Shown here: positions 1-7,772 of the stretch, one piece after another
How positions within the stretch are numbered: the stretch's first letter is position 1
Layout of the letters: each line of letters opens with the position of its first letter
From: Comamonadaceae bacterium
GTDB taxonomy: Bacteria > Pseudomonadota > Gammaproteobacteria > Burkholderiales > Burkholderiaceae_C
NCBI GenBank assembly: GCA_947454355.1
Contig: CANGKR010000005.1
Coordinates: forward strand, 1 to 39,079
Direction of reading: 5' to 3'
Length of the DNA stretch: 39,079 nucleotides
Notes under the pieces: generated by a model
Told to the model about the DNA's origin: nothing
Databases searched by the model: none
The model's input: the letters and a program-made list of their open reading frames with translations, nothing else
Program-made: the position numbers and the translations under genes

Positions 1-242
1 CACAGGTGATGATGAACGTCAAGATCCAGTCTGCTGAGCAGGCAGAGCAAGCCGCCCAGACATTGGAGTCACAAGCTGAAGCCATCAGCAATGTGACCTA
101 CACCGCGCCCGATGAGTCCGGCGCACCTCAAACCACCAGCCTGGAGCCTGTGCTGCACCAGAACAAGTTGGTCGGTCGCAATGAACCCTGCCCCTGTGGC
201 AGTGGGAAAAAATACAAGCAATGCCACGGTAAGTTGGCTTGA
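1..242 (+). CDS. secA: SecA preprotein translocase ATPase, C-terminal end (partial)
   Basis: Only the last ~80 codons lie in the window; the reading frame is open to the left edge, so the GTG/ATG codons at 6-14 are internal. The protein ends in [20 protein letters not shown] followed by KLA, the C-terminal zinc-binding tail of SecA (CxC, then CH), which binds SecB and phospholipid in the established family. The preceding residues form the poorly conserved, Q/E/A-rich linker typical of this region. SecA is the cytoplasmic ATPase that drives proteins through SecYEG. argJ follows on the same strand after 23 bases that include a run of eight T at 247-254. Identification is firm because the tail is diagnostic, although the motor domains are outside the window. 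Confidence 0.95.
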   Translation, partial: QVMMNVKIQSAEQAEQAAQTLESQAEAISNVTYTAPDESGAPQTTSLEPVLHQNKLVGRNEPCPCGSGKKYKQCHGKLA

Positions 243-265
243 AGTCTTTTTTTTGAAAGTTGGTC

Positions 266-1495
266 ATGCCCGTTCACTTGTCTGCTCCGCAAGCTGCTGA
301 TTTGTTTCCTGTCCCCGGTGTCAGGCTTGGCGTGACCGAAGCGGGTGTGCGCAAAGCCCATCGCAATGATTTGACGGTGCTGCTGCTGGACGAAGGTACC
401 AGCGTGGCGGGTGTGTTCACCCAGAACCGCTTTTGCGCTGCGCCTGTGCAGGTGTGCCGCGAACACTTGGCGAAAGGCTTGGGCATCAGGGCCTTGGTGA
501 TCAATACCGGTAACGCCAACGCGGGCACAGGCGTGCAAGGTCTGGCCGATGCGCGGGCCACCTGCGATGCCTTGGGCGCATTGCTGGGCTTGCCAGCAAT
601 GCAAGTGCTGCCTTTTTCCACGGGTGTGATCATGGAGCCCTTGCCGGTGGAACGCATCGTGGCGGGTTTGCCGCAGGCCATTGCACATGCTCAGCCAGCC
701 CATTGGGTGGACGCAGCGCAAGGCATCATGACCACCGACACCTTGCCCAAGGCCAGCAGTGTGCGCTTGGACATTGACGGGGTGGCGGTAACGGTCACTG
801 GCATCAGCAAGGGGGCCGGCATGATCCGTCCGAACATGGCCACCATGCTCAGTTTCGTGGCCACTGATGCGAATATCGCGCCTGCATTGCTACAGACCTT
901 GACGACTGAATTGGCCGATGCCTCTTTCAACCGCATCACCATCGATGGCGACACCTCCACCAACGACTCGTTCGTGGTGATGGCCACCCATCGTGCAGCG
1001 CATGCACCCATCACTTCTTTGGCCAGTTCGCAAGGCATGGCCTTGAAGGCGGCCATGCTGACCGTGGCGCAGCAATTGGCGCAAGCCATCGTTCGCGATG
1101 GTGAAGGCGCTACCAAATTCATCACCGTTCAGGTCGACGGCGGCCGCAGTGCTGCAGAATGCCGCCAAGTGGCCTATGCGATTGCGCATTCGCCTTTGGT
1201 GAAAACCGCCTTTTTCGCCAGCGACCCTAACTTGGGTCGTATCCTCGCGGCGGTCGGTTATGCCGGCATTGAAGACCTGGACACCCAAGGCATTGATTTG
1301 TACCTCGACGATGTGCATGTGGTGGTTCAAGGTGGACGCCACCCGGCCTACCAGGAAGCAGACGGCCAACGGGTCATGCAACAAAGTGAAATCACGGTCC
1401 GTGTTTGCTTGGGACGTGGCGCCTCCACTGACACGGTGTGGACCTGCGACCTCAGCCACGACTATGTGTCCATCAACGCGGATTACCGATCATGA
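266..1495 (+). CDS. argJ: Bifunctional glutamate N-acetyltransferase / amino-acid acetyltransferase ArgJ
   Basis: ArgJ moves the acetyl group from N-acetylornithine to glutamate in the cyclic arginine pathway, and bifunctional forms also make N-acetylglutamate from acetyl-CoA. The 409-residue length fits the family. The autoprocessing site is visible as NMATML, with Thr193 as the expected nucleophile that becomes the N-terminus of the beta chain; KGAGMIRP precedes it. The oxyanion-region TGNANAGTG (about residues 81-89) and C-terminal DPNLGRI are also present. I chose ATG 266; a TTG at 260 is in frame but gives only two extra residues. The stop overlaps the next gene's start (ATGA at 1492-1495), so translation is probably coupled. 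Whether it is mono- or bifunctional cannot be read from sequence alone. Confidence 0.96.
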   Translation: MPVHLSAPQAADLFPVPGVRLGVTEAGVRKAHRNDLTVLLLDEGTSVAGVFTQNRFCAAPVQVCREHLAKGLGIRALVINTGNANAGTGVQGLADARATCDALGALLGLPAMQVLPFSTGVIMEPLPVERIVAGLPQAIAHAQPAHWVDAAQGIMTTDTLPKASSVRLDIDGVAVTVTGISKGAGMIRPNMATMLSFVATDANIAPALLQTLTTELADASFNRITIDGDTSTNDSFVVMATHRAAHAPITSLASSQGMALKAAMLTVAQQLAQAIVRDGEGATKFITVQVDGGRSAAECRQVAYAIAHSPLVKTAFFASDPNLGRILAAVGYAGIEDLDTQGIDLYLDDVHVVVQGGRHPAYQEADGQRVMQQSEITVRVCLGRGASTDTVWTCDLSHDYVSINADYRS

Positions 1496-2370
1496 GCCAC
1501 CCTTTGGACACTCTTGTGGCACGCGCCACGCAGCTGATGGACCGCATTGAGGCGGTGCTGCCGCGCGCATTGGGCGCACCTGACTGGAGCGCTGCGATCG
1601 CTTGGCGCTACCGCAAGCGTTCTTCCGGTCACGGGGTGCTCGAGCCAGTGCGTCATGTCTCTGACATGGGCCTGGCGGACTTGCAGGAAATCGACGGCCA
1701 AAAAGAAAAAATGCAGCGCAACACCGAGCAGTTTGTGCGCGGCTTGCCTGCCAACAACGTCTTGCTCACTGGCGCTCGCGGCACGGGCAAATCATCTTTG
1801 ATCAAGGCCTGTCTGAACGCTTATGCTGAGCAGGGCTTGCGTTTGATCGAGGTCGACAAGGCCGACCTCGTCGACCTGCCAGACATTGTCGAGGTGGTCG
1901 CAGGTCGGTCCGAAAAATTCATGATCTTTTGCGACGATTTGAGTTTCGAAGACGGAGAACCCGGCTACAAAGCGCTCAAGTCCATCCTGGACGGCTCGGT
2001 GGCTGCTTCCACGCCGAATGTGCTGATCTATGCGACCAGCAACCGTCGCCACTTGTTGCCTGAATACATGAAGGACAACTTGTCCTACACCCACACTGAC
2101 GATGGCGAAGTGCATCCCGGTGAGGTCATTGAAGAAAAAATTTCCCTGTCCGAGCGCTTTGGCTTATGGGTCAGTTTTTACCCCTTCTCGCAAGACGAAT
2201 ACCTCACCATCGTCGCGCAATGGATGGCCTCCTTGGGTGCATCACCTGCGCTCATCGCAACGGCCAGGCCAGAAGCCTTGGTTTGGGCCTTGGAGCGGGG
2301 CTCACGCAGTGGCCGTGTGGCCTACCAATTCGCCCGTGACTTCATGGGACAGCAAGCGATCCGCGCATGA
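1492..2370 (+). CDS. DUF815 family AAA-type ATPase of unknown role
   Basis: A 292-residue protein with a Walker A loop GARGTGKSS at residues 94-102 and a Walker B-like segment [11 protein letters not shown] around 142-152, which places it in the DUF815 P-loop ATPase family. In that family the ATP-binding core is recognisable, but the cellular role is not established. A TSNRRHL segment (about residues 180-186) resembles an AAA sensor-1 strand, and [12 protein letters not shown] near the C-terminus resembles a sensor-2/lid helix. Start ATG 1492 overlaps the argJ stop by four bases, and its own stop overlaps the mutT start in the same ATGA manner. This tight coupling suggests constant co-expression with ArgJ and MutT, but it does not reveal a function. 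There is no signal peptide or membrane segment, so it should be cytoplasmic. Confidence 0.88.
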   Translation: MSHPLDTLVARATQLMDRIEAVLPRALGAPDWSAAIAWRYRKRSSGHGVLEPVRHVSDMGLADLQEIDGQKEKMQRNTEQFVRGLPANNVLLTGARGTGKSSLIKACLNAYAEQGLRLIEVDKADLVDLPDIVEVVAGRSEKFMIFCDDLSFEDGEPGYKALKSILDGSVAASTPNVLIYATSNRRHLLPEYMKDNLSYTHTDDGEVHPGEVIEEKISLSERFGLWVSFYPFSQDEYLTIVAQWMASLGASPALIATARPEALVWALERGSRSGRVAYQFARDFMGQQAIRA

Positions 2371-2846
2371 TTGAACCATTGCTCGTGGCCGATGGCGACT
2401 TGGCGCGAGTCGGTGGTCTGGAGCGGGCTGTGGTGGATGTGGCCGTGGGCATCTTGATCTCCGCCGATGGCCGGTTTTTGCTCACCTCACGCCCGGCAGG
2501 CAAGGTGTATGCGGGCTTTTGGGAGTTTCCCGGCGGCAAGCTCGAGTCGGGTGAAACCGTGGCGCAGGCATTGGCTCGTGAGTTGGCAGAAGAGTTGGGC
2601 ATCGCCTTGAATCCAGCTGATGTGCAACTGTGGAAGCAGCAGATGGTGGACTATCCCCATGCCTTGGTGCGTTTGAATTTCTGCAAGGTCACTGTTTGGC
2701 AGGGGGAGTTGCACATGCGTGAGCAGCAACAAGCGGCCTGGCAGTCTTTGCCGGTGTCGGTCTCACCTGTCTTGCCTGGCACAGTGCCTGTGCTGGCCTG
2801 GCTGGCTCAAGAGCAAGGCTTTAGCGGTGCCACCCATCCTGGGTGA
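2367..2846 (+). CDS. mutT: MutT-type 8-oxo-dGTP diphosphatase (Nudix hydrolase)
   Basis: The complete Nudix box spans residues 57-79: GKLESGE, then REL.EELGI, i.e. Gx5Ex7REUxEExGU with all metal-binding glutamates. FWEFPGG just before it is the hallmark of MutT, which hydrolyses 8-oxo-dGTP so that oxidised guanine is not built into DNA. The protein has 159 residues, about 30 more than E. coli MutT, with roughly 20 extra at the N-terminus; I see no fused thiamine-phosphate-synthase domain as occurs in some relatives. Start ATG 2367 overlaps the DUF815 stop. The gene ends one base before the convergent yacG stop, with no recognisable terminator between them. Substrate assignment follows from family similarity. 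Confidence 0.9.
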   Translation: MIEPLLVADGDLARVGGLERAVVDVAVGILISADGRFLLTSRPAGKVYAGFWEFPGGKLESGETVAQALARELAEELGIALNPADVQLWKQQMVDYPHALVRLNFCKVTVWQGELHMREQQQAAWQSLPVSVSPVLPGTVPVLAWLAQEQGFSGATHPG

Positions 2847-2847
2847 G

Positions 2848-3057
2848 TCACTGCATCCAGCGGTCATCCTCGGGCAGCAGGCCGTCTGGTGGCGTGTCTT
2901 CAGGCACTTTGAAATCTTCACTGGCCCATGCGCCCAAGTCGATGCCTTTGCAACGAGCGCTGCAAAAAGGCCTGTAGGCGTTGGTGGGGCTGTAGATGCT
3001 GTCGCCACCGCAGGTGGGACAAGAGACGATGCGTGTGGTTTTGACTTCCGCGCTCAT
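2848..3057 (-). CDS. yacG: DNA gyrase inhibitor YacG (small zinc protein)
   Basis: A 69-residue protein with the YacG zinc-finger pattern CPTCG near residues 14-18 followed by FCSARCKGIDLGAW, giving four zinc-ligand cysteines. YacG binds the GyrB C-terminal domain and inhibits gyrase in E. coli. I chose ATG 3057, which overlaps the zapD stop as ATGA; a GTG two codons upstream (3063) is possible. It is the last gene of the pilB-pilC-pilD-coaE-zapD-yacG run, a neighbourhood widely conserved in beta- and gammaproteobacteria. The C-terminal tail is acidic and proline-rich (EDTPPDG), as in relatives. Confidence 0.93.
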   Translation of the reverse strand: MSAEVKTTRIVSCPTCGGDSIYSPTNAYRPFCSARCKGIDLGAWASEDFKVPEDTPPDGLLPEDDRWMQ

Positions 3058-3809
3058 GCGCACAAGGTCATTTCAAAAGCCGTGTCGTCGGTGCTCGCGA
3101 CCAAGCGGCCATCGGTTTGCTGTTGCATCAAACGGATCACTACCAACAAGCGGTTGCAACTGATCTCGGGCACCAGACCCAAGGCCGGATCGATCTTCAA
3201 ACGAAGCAATTGGAAACTGCGGCCTTGTGGCAAGTTTTGTTGCAGCTGACCCGAAGTCGCCATGACTTTTTGGGCAGACCCAGAGTCGCGCAGCATTTTG
3301 AGCAAGACCTGAATCGACTGCGCCAAAGGAACAAAACACGACGACCATTGCTGCAAATCGGCCTGACGCTGGCCTGCGTCATGGTGTTGCCAAGCATGGT
3401 AGGCGGGTAAATCAAATTCGCAGGTGCCGCCAGGGATGACCACCCGACTTTTCAAGCTATTGAGAAAATCGCTTTCACTCAGGTTGCTGCCGATCTTGCC
3501 GCTTAAGGCGTTGAGCGACTCAAAGTGCTGCTCTAACTGCTCGACGATCAGATCCAGCGCATTTTCAGAAATGGCGGGGTTACCGCGATAGCTGTTCATC
3601 ACCTGCTTTTGACGCTCCAAGTCCTTCAGTACATCGGATTTCAATTCAGGGCGTGAGGCCACTTCGAGGATCTCGAACAGGGTGATCAAGGCGAAGTGGT
3701 GATCCATCGCCGATTCACGGGCAATCAACTGCCCCAAACGACCAAAAAGTTGTTGGAGTCGAAGGTAGGTGCGGATGCGCTCGTTAAAGGGGTATTCGTA
3801 CAGAATCAC
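3054..3809 (-). CDS. zapD: Cell division protein ZapD (FtsZ-bundling factor)
   Basis: A 251-residue protein beginning MILYEYPFNERIRTYLRLQ, the characteristic opening of ZapD (formerly YacF, DUF1342), which crosslinks FtsZ protofilaments at the division ring. The N-terminal half is helical, and the C-terminal half contains the beta-rich segment with CRLLVVIRL-type strands (here CNRLLVVIRLMQQ). Length and position between coaE and yacG match the usual arrangement. ATG 3809 begins this conserved opening. The stop overlaps the yacG start. It is cytoplasmic, with no membrane segment. Function is assigned by family similarity. Confidence 0.93.
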   Translation of the reverse strand: MILYEYPFNERIRTYLRLQQLFGRLGQLIARESAMDHHFALITLFEILEVASRPELKSDVLKDLERQKQVMNSYRGNPAISENALDLIVEQLEQHFESLNALSGKIGSNLSESDFLNSLKSRVVIPGGTCEFDLPAYHAWQHHDAGQRQADLQQWSSCFVPLAQSIQVLLKMLRDSGSAQKVMATSGQLQQNLPQGRSFQLLRLKIDPALGLVPEISCNRLLVVIRLMQQQTDGRLVASTDDTAFEMTLCA

Positions 3810-3831
3810 GCTGCGTCTTTCAGAAACGCCA

Positions 3832-4443
3832 TCATAGCCCGAAGCGGCGTGCCCAAAGGGTTACTTCATTTTTTAATGCAGCCAGATCAATACCTTCGTT
3901 ATAAATTACGCTGTCTGCACACGCCAGTCGGCGCTCGCGCGGTGCTTGCTGCGCGATGATGCGCTGTACTTCATCGGCCGGCAACTGGCTGCGTTGCATC
4001 ACGCGCTGCACTTGCGTGCTTTCGGGGCAATCGACCACCAGCACATGCTGAACCTTTTGACGCCAACGGTTCCCCGACTCCACCAGCAAGGGCACATCAA
4101 AGACCAAGCAGGTATGGCCTTTATCGATGGCCTGCTGAGTCTGCTCTTGTGTGATCAGTCCGACCAGTGGATGGATGATGCTCTCCAGCACGCGTTTGGC
4201 TTGTGGATTTGCAAACACATGGGCTCGCATCGCCGCGCGGTCCATGGCACCTTGGGCATCGATCATGTGCTGACCCATTTGTGTGGCGATCGCTTCGATG
4301 GCCCTGCCACCCGGTGCGGTCACGCTGCGGGAGATGGCGTCGGCATCAATGACGGCCGCGCCGCGTTCGGCCAGCAGTTGGGCCACCGTGCTCTTGCCGC
4401 TGCCAATGCCGCCGGTCAGGCCGATGTGGTGAATGAGGGTCAT
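3832..4443 (-). CDS. coaE: Dephospho-CoA kinase CoaE
   Basis: CoaE phosphorylates the 3'-hydroxyl of dephospho-CoA, the last step of coenzyme A synthesis. The P-loop GLTGGIGSGKST lies at residues 8-19, followed by the typical GAAVIDADAISR (Asp-x-Asp) and later FDVPLLVESG. The 203-residue length is normal. The frame is open for 47 codons upstream of ATG 4443, but those codons overlap pilD and look nothing like CoaE, so ATG 4443 (MTLIHHIGLTGG) is the real start. It lies four bases after the pilD stop. Co-location with pilBCD and zapD/yacG is a standard conserved cluster. Confidence 0.95.
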   Translation of the reverse strand: MTLIHHIGLTGGIGSGKSTVAQLLAERGAAVIDADAISRSVTAPGGRAIEAIATQMGQHMIDAQGAMDRAAMRAHVFANPQAKRVLESIIHPLVGLITQEQTQQAIDKGHTCLVFDVPLLVESGNRWRQKVQHVLVVDCPESTQVQRVMQRSQLPADEVQRIIAQQAPRERRLACADSVIYNEGIDLAALKNEVTLWARRFGL

Positions 4444-4447
4444 GAAT

Positions 4448-5290
4448 TCAAACCAGTCCGTGCAACAAATCGCCTGTGCCCCAGACCATGAAGATCCAAG
4501 CTGCCATGGCCAAGAAGGGGCCAAAAGGGACATATCGATTTTCGCGCAATTCTTGGCGGTATTGGAGCACCAGGCCCACCACAATCCCTGCCAAAGAAGC
4601 CAGCAGTAGCATAGGGATCAAGGCCGACCAACCAAACCATGCGCCGAGCGCCGCAAAGAGTTTGAAGTCGCCATAGCCCATGCCTTCTTTGCCTGTGCAC
4701 AGTTTGAACAACCAATACACTGACCACAAAGACATGTAGCCTGCCACTGCCCCCCACAAGGCGTCTTGCAAAGGCACACCCGTCAGGCCGAGTGCTGAGG
4801 CGATCAAACCGGACCATGTCAAAGGCAGCGTCAGGTGGTCGGGCAGTAAAGTGGTGTCCCAGTCGATTCCGGCCAGCGCAATCAAGGTGCAAGACAATCC
4901 GCTCCAAACCAAGGCCGATGCGCTCAAGCCCCAGCGGTGAAAGCACCAAGCCACCAGTAAAGCAGAGAAGATTTCGATCACGGGGTAGCGCCACCCGATG
5001 GGCGCATGGCAAGCGCTGCAGCGGCCCTTTAGCAACAAAAAGCTCAGCACGGGCAGGTTTTCCCACCAGGGCAAACTGTGTCGGCAATGGGGGCAATGGG
5101 AGCGGGGTATGACCAGGTTCCAGGTGGTCGTTTCGGGTTCAGCCGGTGGTGTGATTTGAGCTTGCCAATGCCGCTCCAACATCAAAGGCGTGCGGTAGAT
5201 CACCACGTTCAGAAAACTGCCAATGGCCAGGCCCAGCACAGCACCCAGGCTTGTGGCCCATTCAGCAGGGAAGCCGATCCAGGGTGCCAT
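4448..5290 (-). CDS. pilD: Prepilin peptidase / N-methyltransferase PilD
   Basis: PilD is the inner-membrane aspartic protease that cleaves the leader of type IV prepilins and type II secretion pseudopilins and methylates the new N-terminal phenylalanine. The 280-residue protein has the cytoplasmic zinc-binding loop with two CxxC pairs (CPHC and CSAC, separated by LPWWENLPVLSFLLLKGR-type sequence). The two catalytic aspartates are in GIDWDTTLLPD and GYGDFKL. Six to eight hydrophobic segments follow. ATG 5290 overlaps the pilC stop by one base (TGATG), giving translational coupling; a TTG one codon upstream is unlikely. Both activities should be retained because the CxxC pairs, needed for methyltransferase in relatives, are intact. 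Confidence 0.95.
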   Translation of the reverse strand: MAPWIGFPAEWATSLGAVLGLAIGSFLNVVIYRTPLMLERHWQAQITPPAEPETTTWNLVIPRSHCPHCRHSLPWWENLPVLSFLLLKGRCSACHAPIGWRYPVIEIFSALLVAWCFHRWGLSASALVWSGLSCTLIALAGIDWDTTLLPDHLTLPLTWSGLIASALGLTGVPLQDALWGAVAGYMSLWSVYWLFKLCTGKEGMGYGDFKLFAALGAWFGWSALIPMLLLASLAGIVVGLVLQYRQELRENRYVPFGPFLAMAAWIFMVWGTGDLLHGLV

Positions 5291-6480
5291 CAAACGACTT
5301 GGCCTAATTGAAAGATCGGCAAATACATGGCGACCAAAATGCCGCCAATCACCAGGCCCAACACGACCATGATCACGGGCTCGAGCAAACTCGACAGGCC
5401 CGCCAAACGGTCCTGAATTTCCCCTTCGAGCATTGCACCTGCACGTGCCAACATGTCATCCACCGATCCTGTTTCTTCACCAATTGCACACATTTGCACC
5501 ACCCAGCCTGGAAACAAGCGGGAGTCTGCCATGCATTCGTTCAGGCTGATACCTTGGGCTACCTGTTCACGCATTGTCTCCGATGCGCGGGCATAGACTG
5601 AATGATCGCATGCCGCAGCCACAGGCCCCAAGGCTTCCACTAAGGGGATGCCCGCTGACAAAAGGGCAGACAAGGTTTGCGTCCATCGGGCGACCACCAC
5701 CGATCGGATCAACTCACCTACCCATGGCCATCCCAATTGCCAATGTTCCAGGCGGCGCACCCATTGCACCCATCCGTGTCCTTGTTGACGCAGCCACACT
5801 GCGACCACACACAGCACCAATAAAACAGGCCCATAAATGGCCAATGCATGGCTGGCTGCAATGACCACTTGTGTAGGCCAGGGCAGGGTGGCGCCCAGGG
5901 ACTGAAACACCTCTTGGAAAACCGGCACCACCGCCAGCAAGACCACGGCAATCACCGCCAAGGCCACACACACCACGGTGATCGGGTACATCAAGGCAGA
6001 ACGCCATTGTGATTGCAGCGCTGCTTGTTTCTCCAGCGTTTGCGCCAGCTTGTCCATCATGTCGTCCAGGATTCCTGCCATCTCTCCTGCTGCCACCAAG
6101 CTGCAATACACCGGGCTGAAGTGCTCAGGGTGCTGGCGAAAAGCCATGTTCAAGGGCGTGCCAGTTTCGATCTCGTGATGCAATTGGCCTGTCAATTTCA
6201 CCAAGCCGGTATGGCGGGTGCTGCGCTGTACCGATTGCAAGGATTGCAACAATGGCACGCCCGCACGCAGCAAGGTGGCCATTTGCCGCGTGAACAAAAT
6301 CAAAGTCTGCGGCCGGATGCGGGCGACCCCGCGGTTGCTGCGTTGCAGGCGTGACGGCCGGATGCCTTGTTGGCGCAGCATGGCCGCAGCCATGTCCCGA
6401 TGTGGGGCTTGCACCTCGCCACTTTGCGGGCGACCATTTCCGTCAAGACCTGACCATTCAAAGATATAGGGCGTTTTCAT
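5290..6480 (-). CDS. pilC: Type IV pilus inner-membrane platform protein PilC
   Basis: A 396-residue protein with two tandem T2SSF/GspF domains (about residues 60-185 and 265-390) and three hydrophobic stretches, including IMVVLGLVIGGILVAMYLPIF near the C-terminus. PilC is the polytopic platform on which the PilB and PilT motors act. The opening MKTPYIFEWSGLDGNGR and LILFTRQMATLLRAGVPL are typical of the family. ATG 6480 is the correct start; the frame is open for 43 more codons upstream but these overlap pilB and lack similarity. It begins one base after the pilB stop and is coupled to pilD. No frameshift is seen. Confidence 0.95.
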   Translation of the reverse strand: MKTPYIFEWSGLDGNGRPQSGEVQAPHRDMAAAMLRQQGIRPSRLQRSNRGVARIRPQTLILFTRQMATLLRAGVPLLQSLQSVQRSTRHTGLVKLTGQLHHEIETGTPLNMAFRQHPEHFSPVYCSLVAAGEMAGILDDMMDKLAQTLEKQAALQSQWRSALMYPITVVCVALAVIAVVLLAVVPVFQEVFQSLGATLPWPTQVVIAASHALAIYGPVLLVLCVVAVWLRQQGHGWVQWVRRLEHWQLGWPWVGELIRSVVVARWTQTLSALLSAGIPLVEALGPVAAACDHSVYARASETMREQVAQGISLNECMADSRLFPGWVVQMCAIGEETGSVDDMLARAGAMLEGEIQDRLAGLSSLLEPVIMVVLGLVIGGILVAMYLPIFQLGQVV

Positions 6481-6481
6481 T

Positions 6482-7681
6482 TCATGGCGTGGCGGCCAGC
6501 ACCTCGTCCAATGAAGTGATGCCTTGCCAGACTTTGCGCAAACCTGCTTGTCGCAGCGTGCTGACGCCTTCGCGCTGGGCCTGCAGGGCCAAGGTGGACA
6601 CACTGGCATCTTGCAGAATCAATTCACTCAGGACGTCGCTGATCGGCATGACCTGGAAAATCCCCACGCGCCCCGCAAAGCCTTTGTGGCAATGCGTACA
6701 GCCCACAGGTTGATACAACTGAGCGGGGAGCTCCATCTGATGTTCGGGCAGACCGAGGCTGCGCAGGCGCTGCTGATCCAGTGGCATGCTTTGCTTGCAG
6801 TGCACACACAATCGGCGCACCAGGCGCTGTGCGGTGATCAAGGCGATGCTGGAGACCATGTTGTAAGGTTCCATGCCCATATTGCGCAAGCGCGAAAGCG
6901 TGCTGGGCGCATCGTTCGTGTGCAAGGTGGAAAATACCAAATGTCCTGTTTGTGCGGCCTTGATGGCGATGTCAGCGGTTTCACGATCACGCACTTCACC
7001 CACCATCAAAACATCCGGGTCTTGTCGCAAAAAAGCGCGCAACGCCACTGCAAAACTCAGCCCCGCTTTGTCATTGACGTTGACTTGGTTCACGCCCGGC
7101 AAATGCATCTCGGACGGGTCTTCCACCGTGGCGATGTTGACCTCGGGGGTGTTGAGTACATTCAGGCAAGCGTACAGCGATTGAGTTTTCCCAGAGCCTG
7201 TGGGACCCGTCACCAGCACCATGCCATGGGGGCGGTGAATGGCCTGCATCAGTCGCTCTTTATCCTCGGCTTCATAACCCAGTTGGTCTAAGCTCCACGC
7301 AGCTGCATCCGGGGACAATATGCGGATCACCAGTTTCTCGCCAAACAAAGTGGGCAGGCTGCTCACCCGCAAATCCAGCACCCGGCCATCGGGCAGTGGC
7401 AATTGCATCCGCCCGTCTTGCGGGAGTCGCTTCTCGGCAATGTCGAGTTTAGACAAGACTTTGATCCGCGAGCACAGTTTGTCTTTCAGCACCCAAGGCG
7501 GAGGCGCCATGTCCCGCAAGTGGCCATCCACACGCAAGCGCACCTGAAAAAAATCTTCAAAGGGCTCGAAGTGCACGTCGGATGCTTTCAAGCGGACTGC
7601 TTCTTGCAGCGCAGCTTCGAGGTAAGCGACCACCGGCGAGTCGTCAGCGTTCTTCAGTCCGATGGCTGGTAAAGATTTCAT
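6482..7681 (-). CDS. pilB: PilB-type pilus extension ATPase, short form lacking the N-terminal domain
   Basis: This is a GspE/PilB secretion ATPase that powers pilus assembly. The C-terminal motor is complete: Walker A GPTGSGKT (residues 159-166), Asp box VEDPSE (186-191), Walker B DPDVLMVGEVRD (221-232), His box STLHTNDA (251-258), and the zinc tetracysteine C292-x2-C295 and C328-x2-C331. The ASDVHFEP motif that opens the N2 domain is at residue 33, whereas in standard ~570-residue PilB it sits far deeper. The ~150-residue N1 (MshEN-like) domain is therefore missing. The upstream sequence has an in-frame TAA (7697-7699) six codons before the start, so no longer form is possible from here. 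ATG 7681 has no obvious Shine-Dalgarno sequence and lies at the end of a perfect AT-rich dyad. Confidence 0.9.
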   Translation of the reverse strand: MKSLPAIGLKNADDSPVVAYLEAALQEAVRLKASDVHFEPFEDFFQVRLRVDGHLRDMAPPPWVLKDKLCSRIKVLSKLDIAEKRLPQDGRMQLPLPDGRVLDLRVSSLPTLFGEKLVIRILSPDAAAWSLDQLGYEAEDKERLMQAIHRPHGMVLVTGPTGSGKTQSLYACLNVLNTPEVNIATVEDPSEMHLPGVNQVNVNDKAGLSFAVALRAFLRQDPDVLMVGEVRDRETADIAIKAAQTGHLVFSTLHTNDAPSTLSRLRNMGMEPYNMVSSIALITAQRLVRRLCVHCKQSMPLDQQRLRSLGLPEHQMELPAQLYQPVGCTHCHKGFAGRVGIFQVMPISDVLSELILQDASVSTLALQAQREGVSTLRQAGLRKVWQGITSLDEVLAATP

Positions 7682-7706
7682 GATTTTTAAGATGACTTAA
7701 AAATCA
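7681..7706. repeat. Perfect 10-bp AT-rich inverted repeat ending on the pilB start codon
   Basis: TGATTTTTAA (7681-7690) and TTAAAAATCA (7697-7706) are exact reverse complements separated by GATGAC. On the pilB (minus) strand the right arm ends in the A of the ATG, so a hairpin would place the start codon at its base, exactly where a ribosome must bind. It could equally be the DNA site of a dimeric regulator. The surrounding 60 bases are strikingly AT-rich compared with the rest of the window, so some chance contribution is possible. Function is inferred, not shown. Confidence 0.6.
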
Positions 7707-7772
7707 ATATGTTCTATGAAATAGGATCTTTTGTAAATATTTAAAGACGAAGTGGCGCTGGCGATACAAAGT

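Noticed and set aside
216-254. Possible terminator after secA: weak hairpin then eight T
   Set aside because: The stem (AAGC/GCTT with bulges, or GCCA/TGGC) is only 4-5 bp and overlaps the SecA coding end. The T-run is real, but the hairpin is too weak to call.
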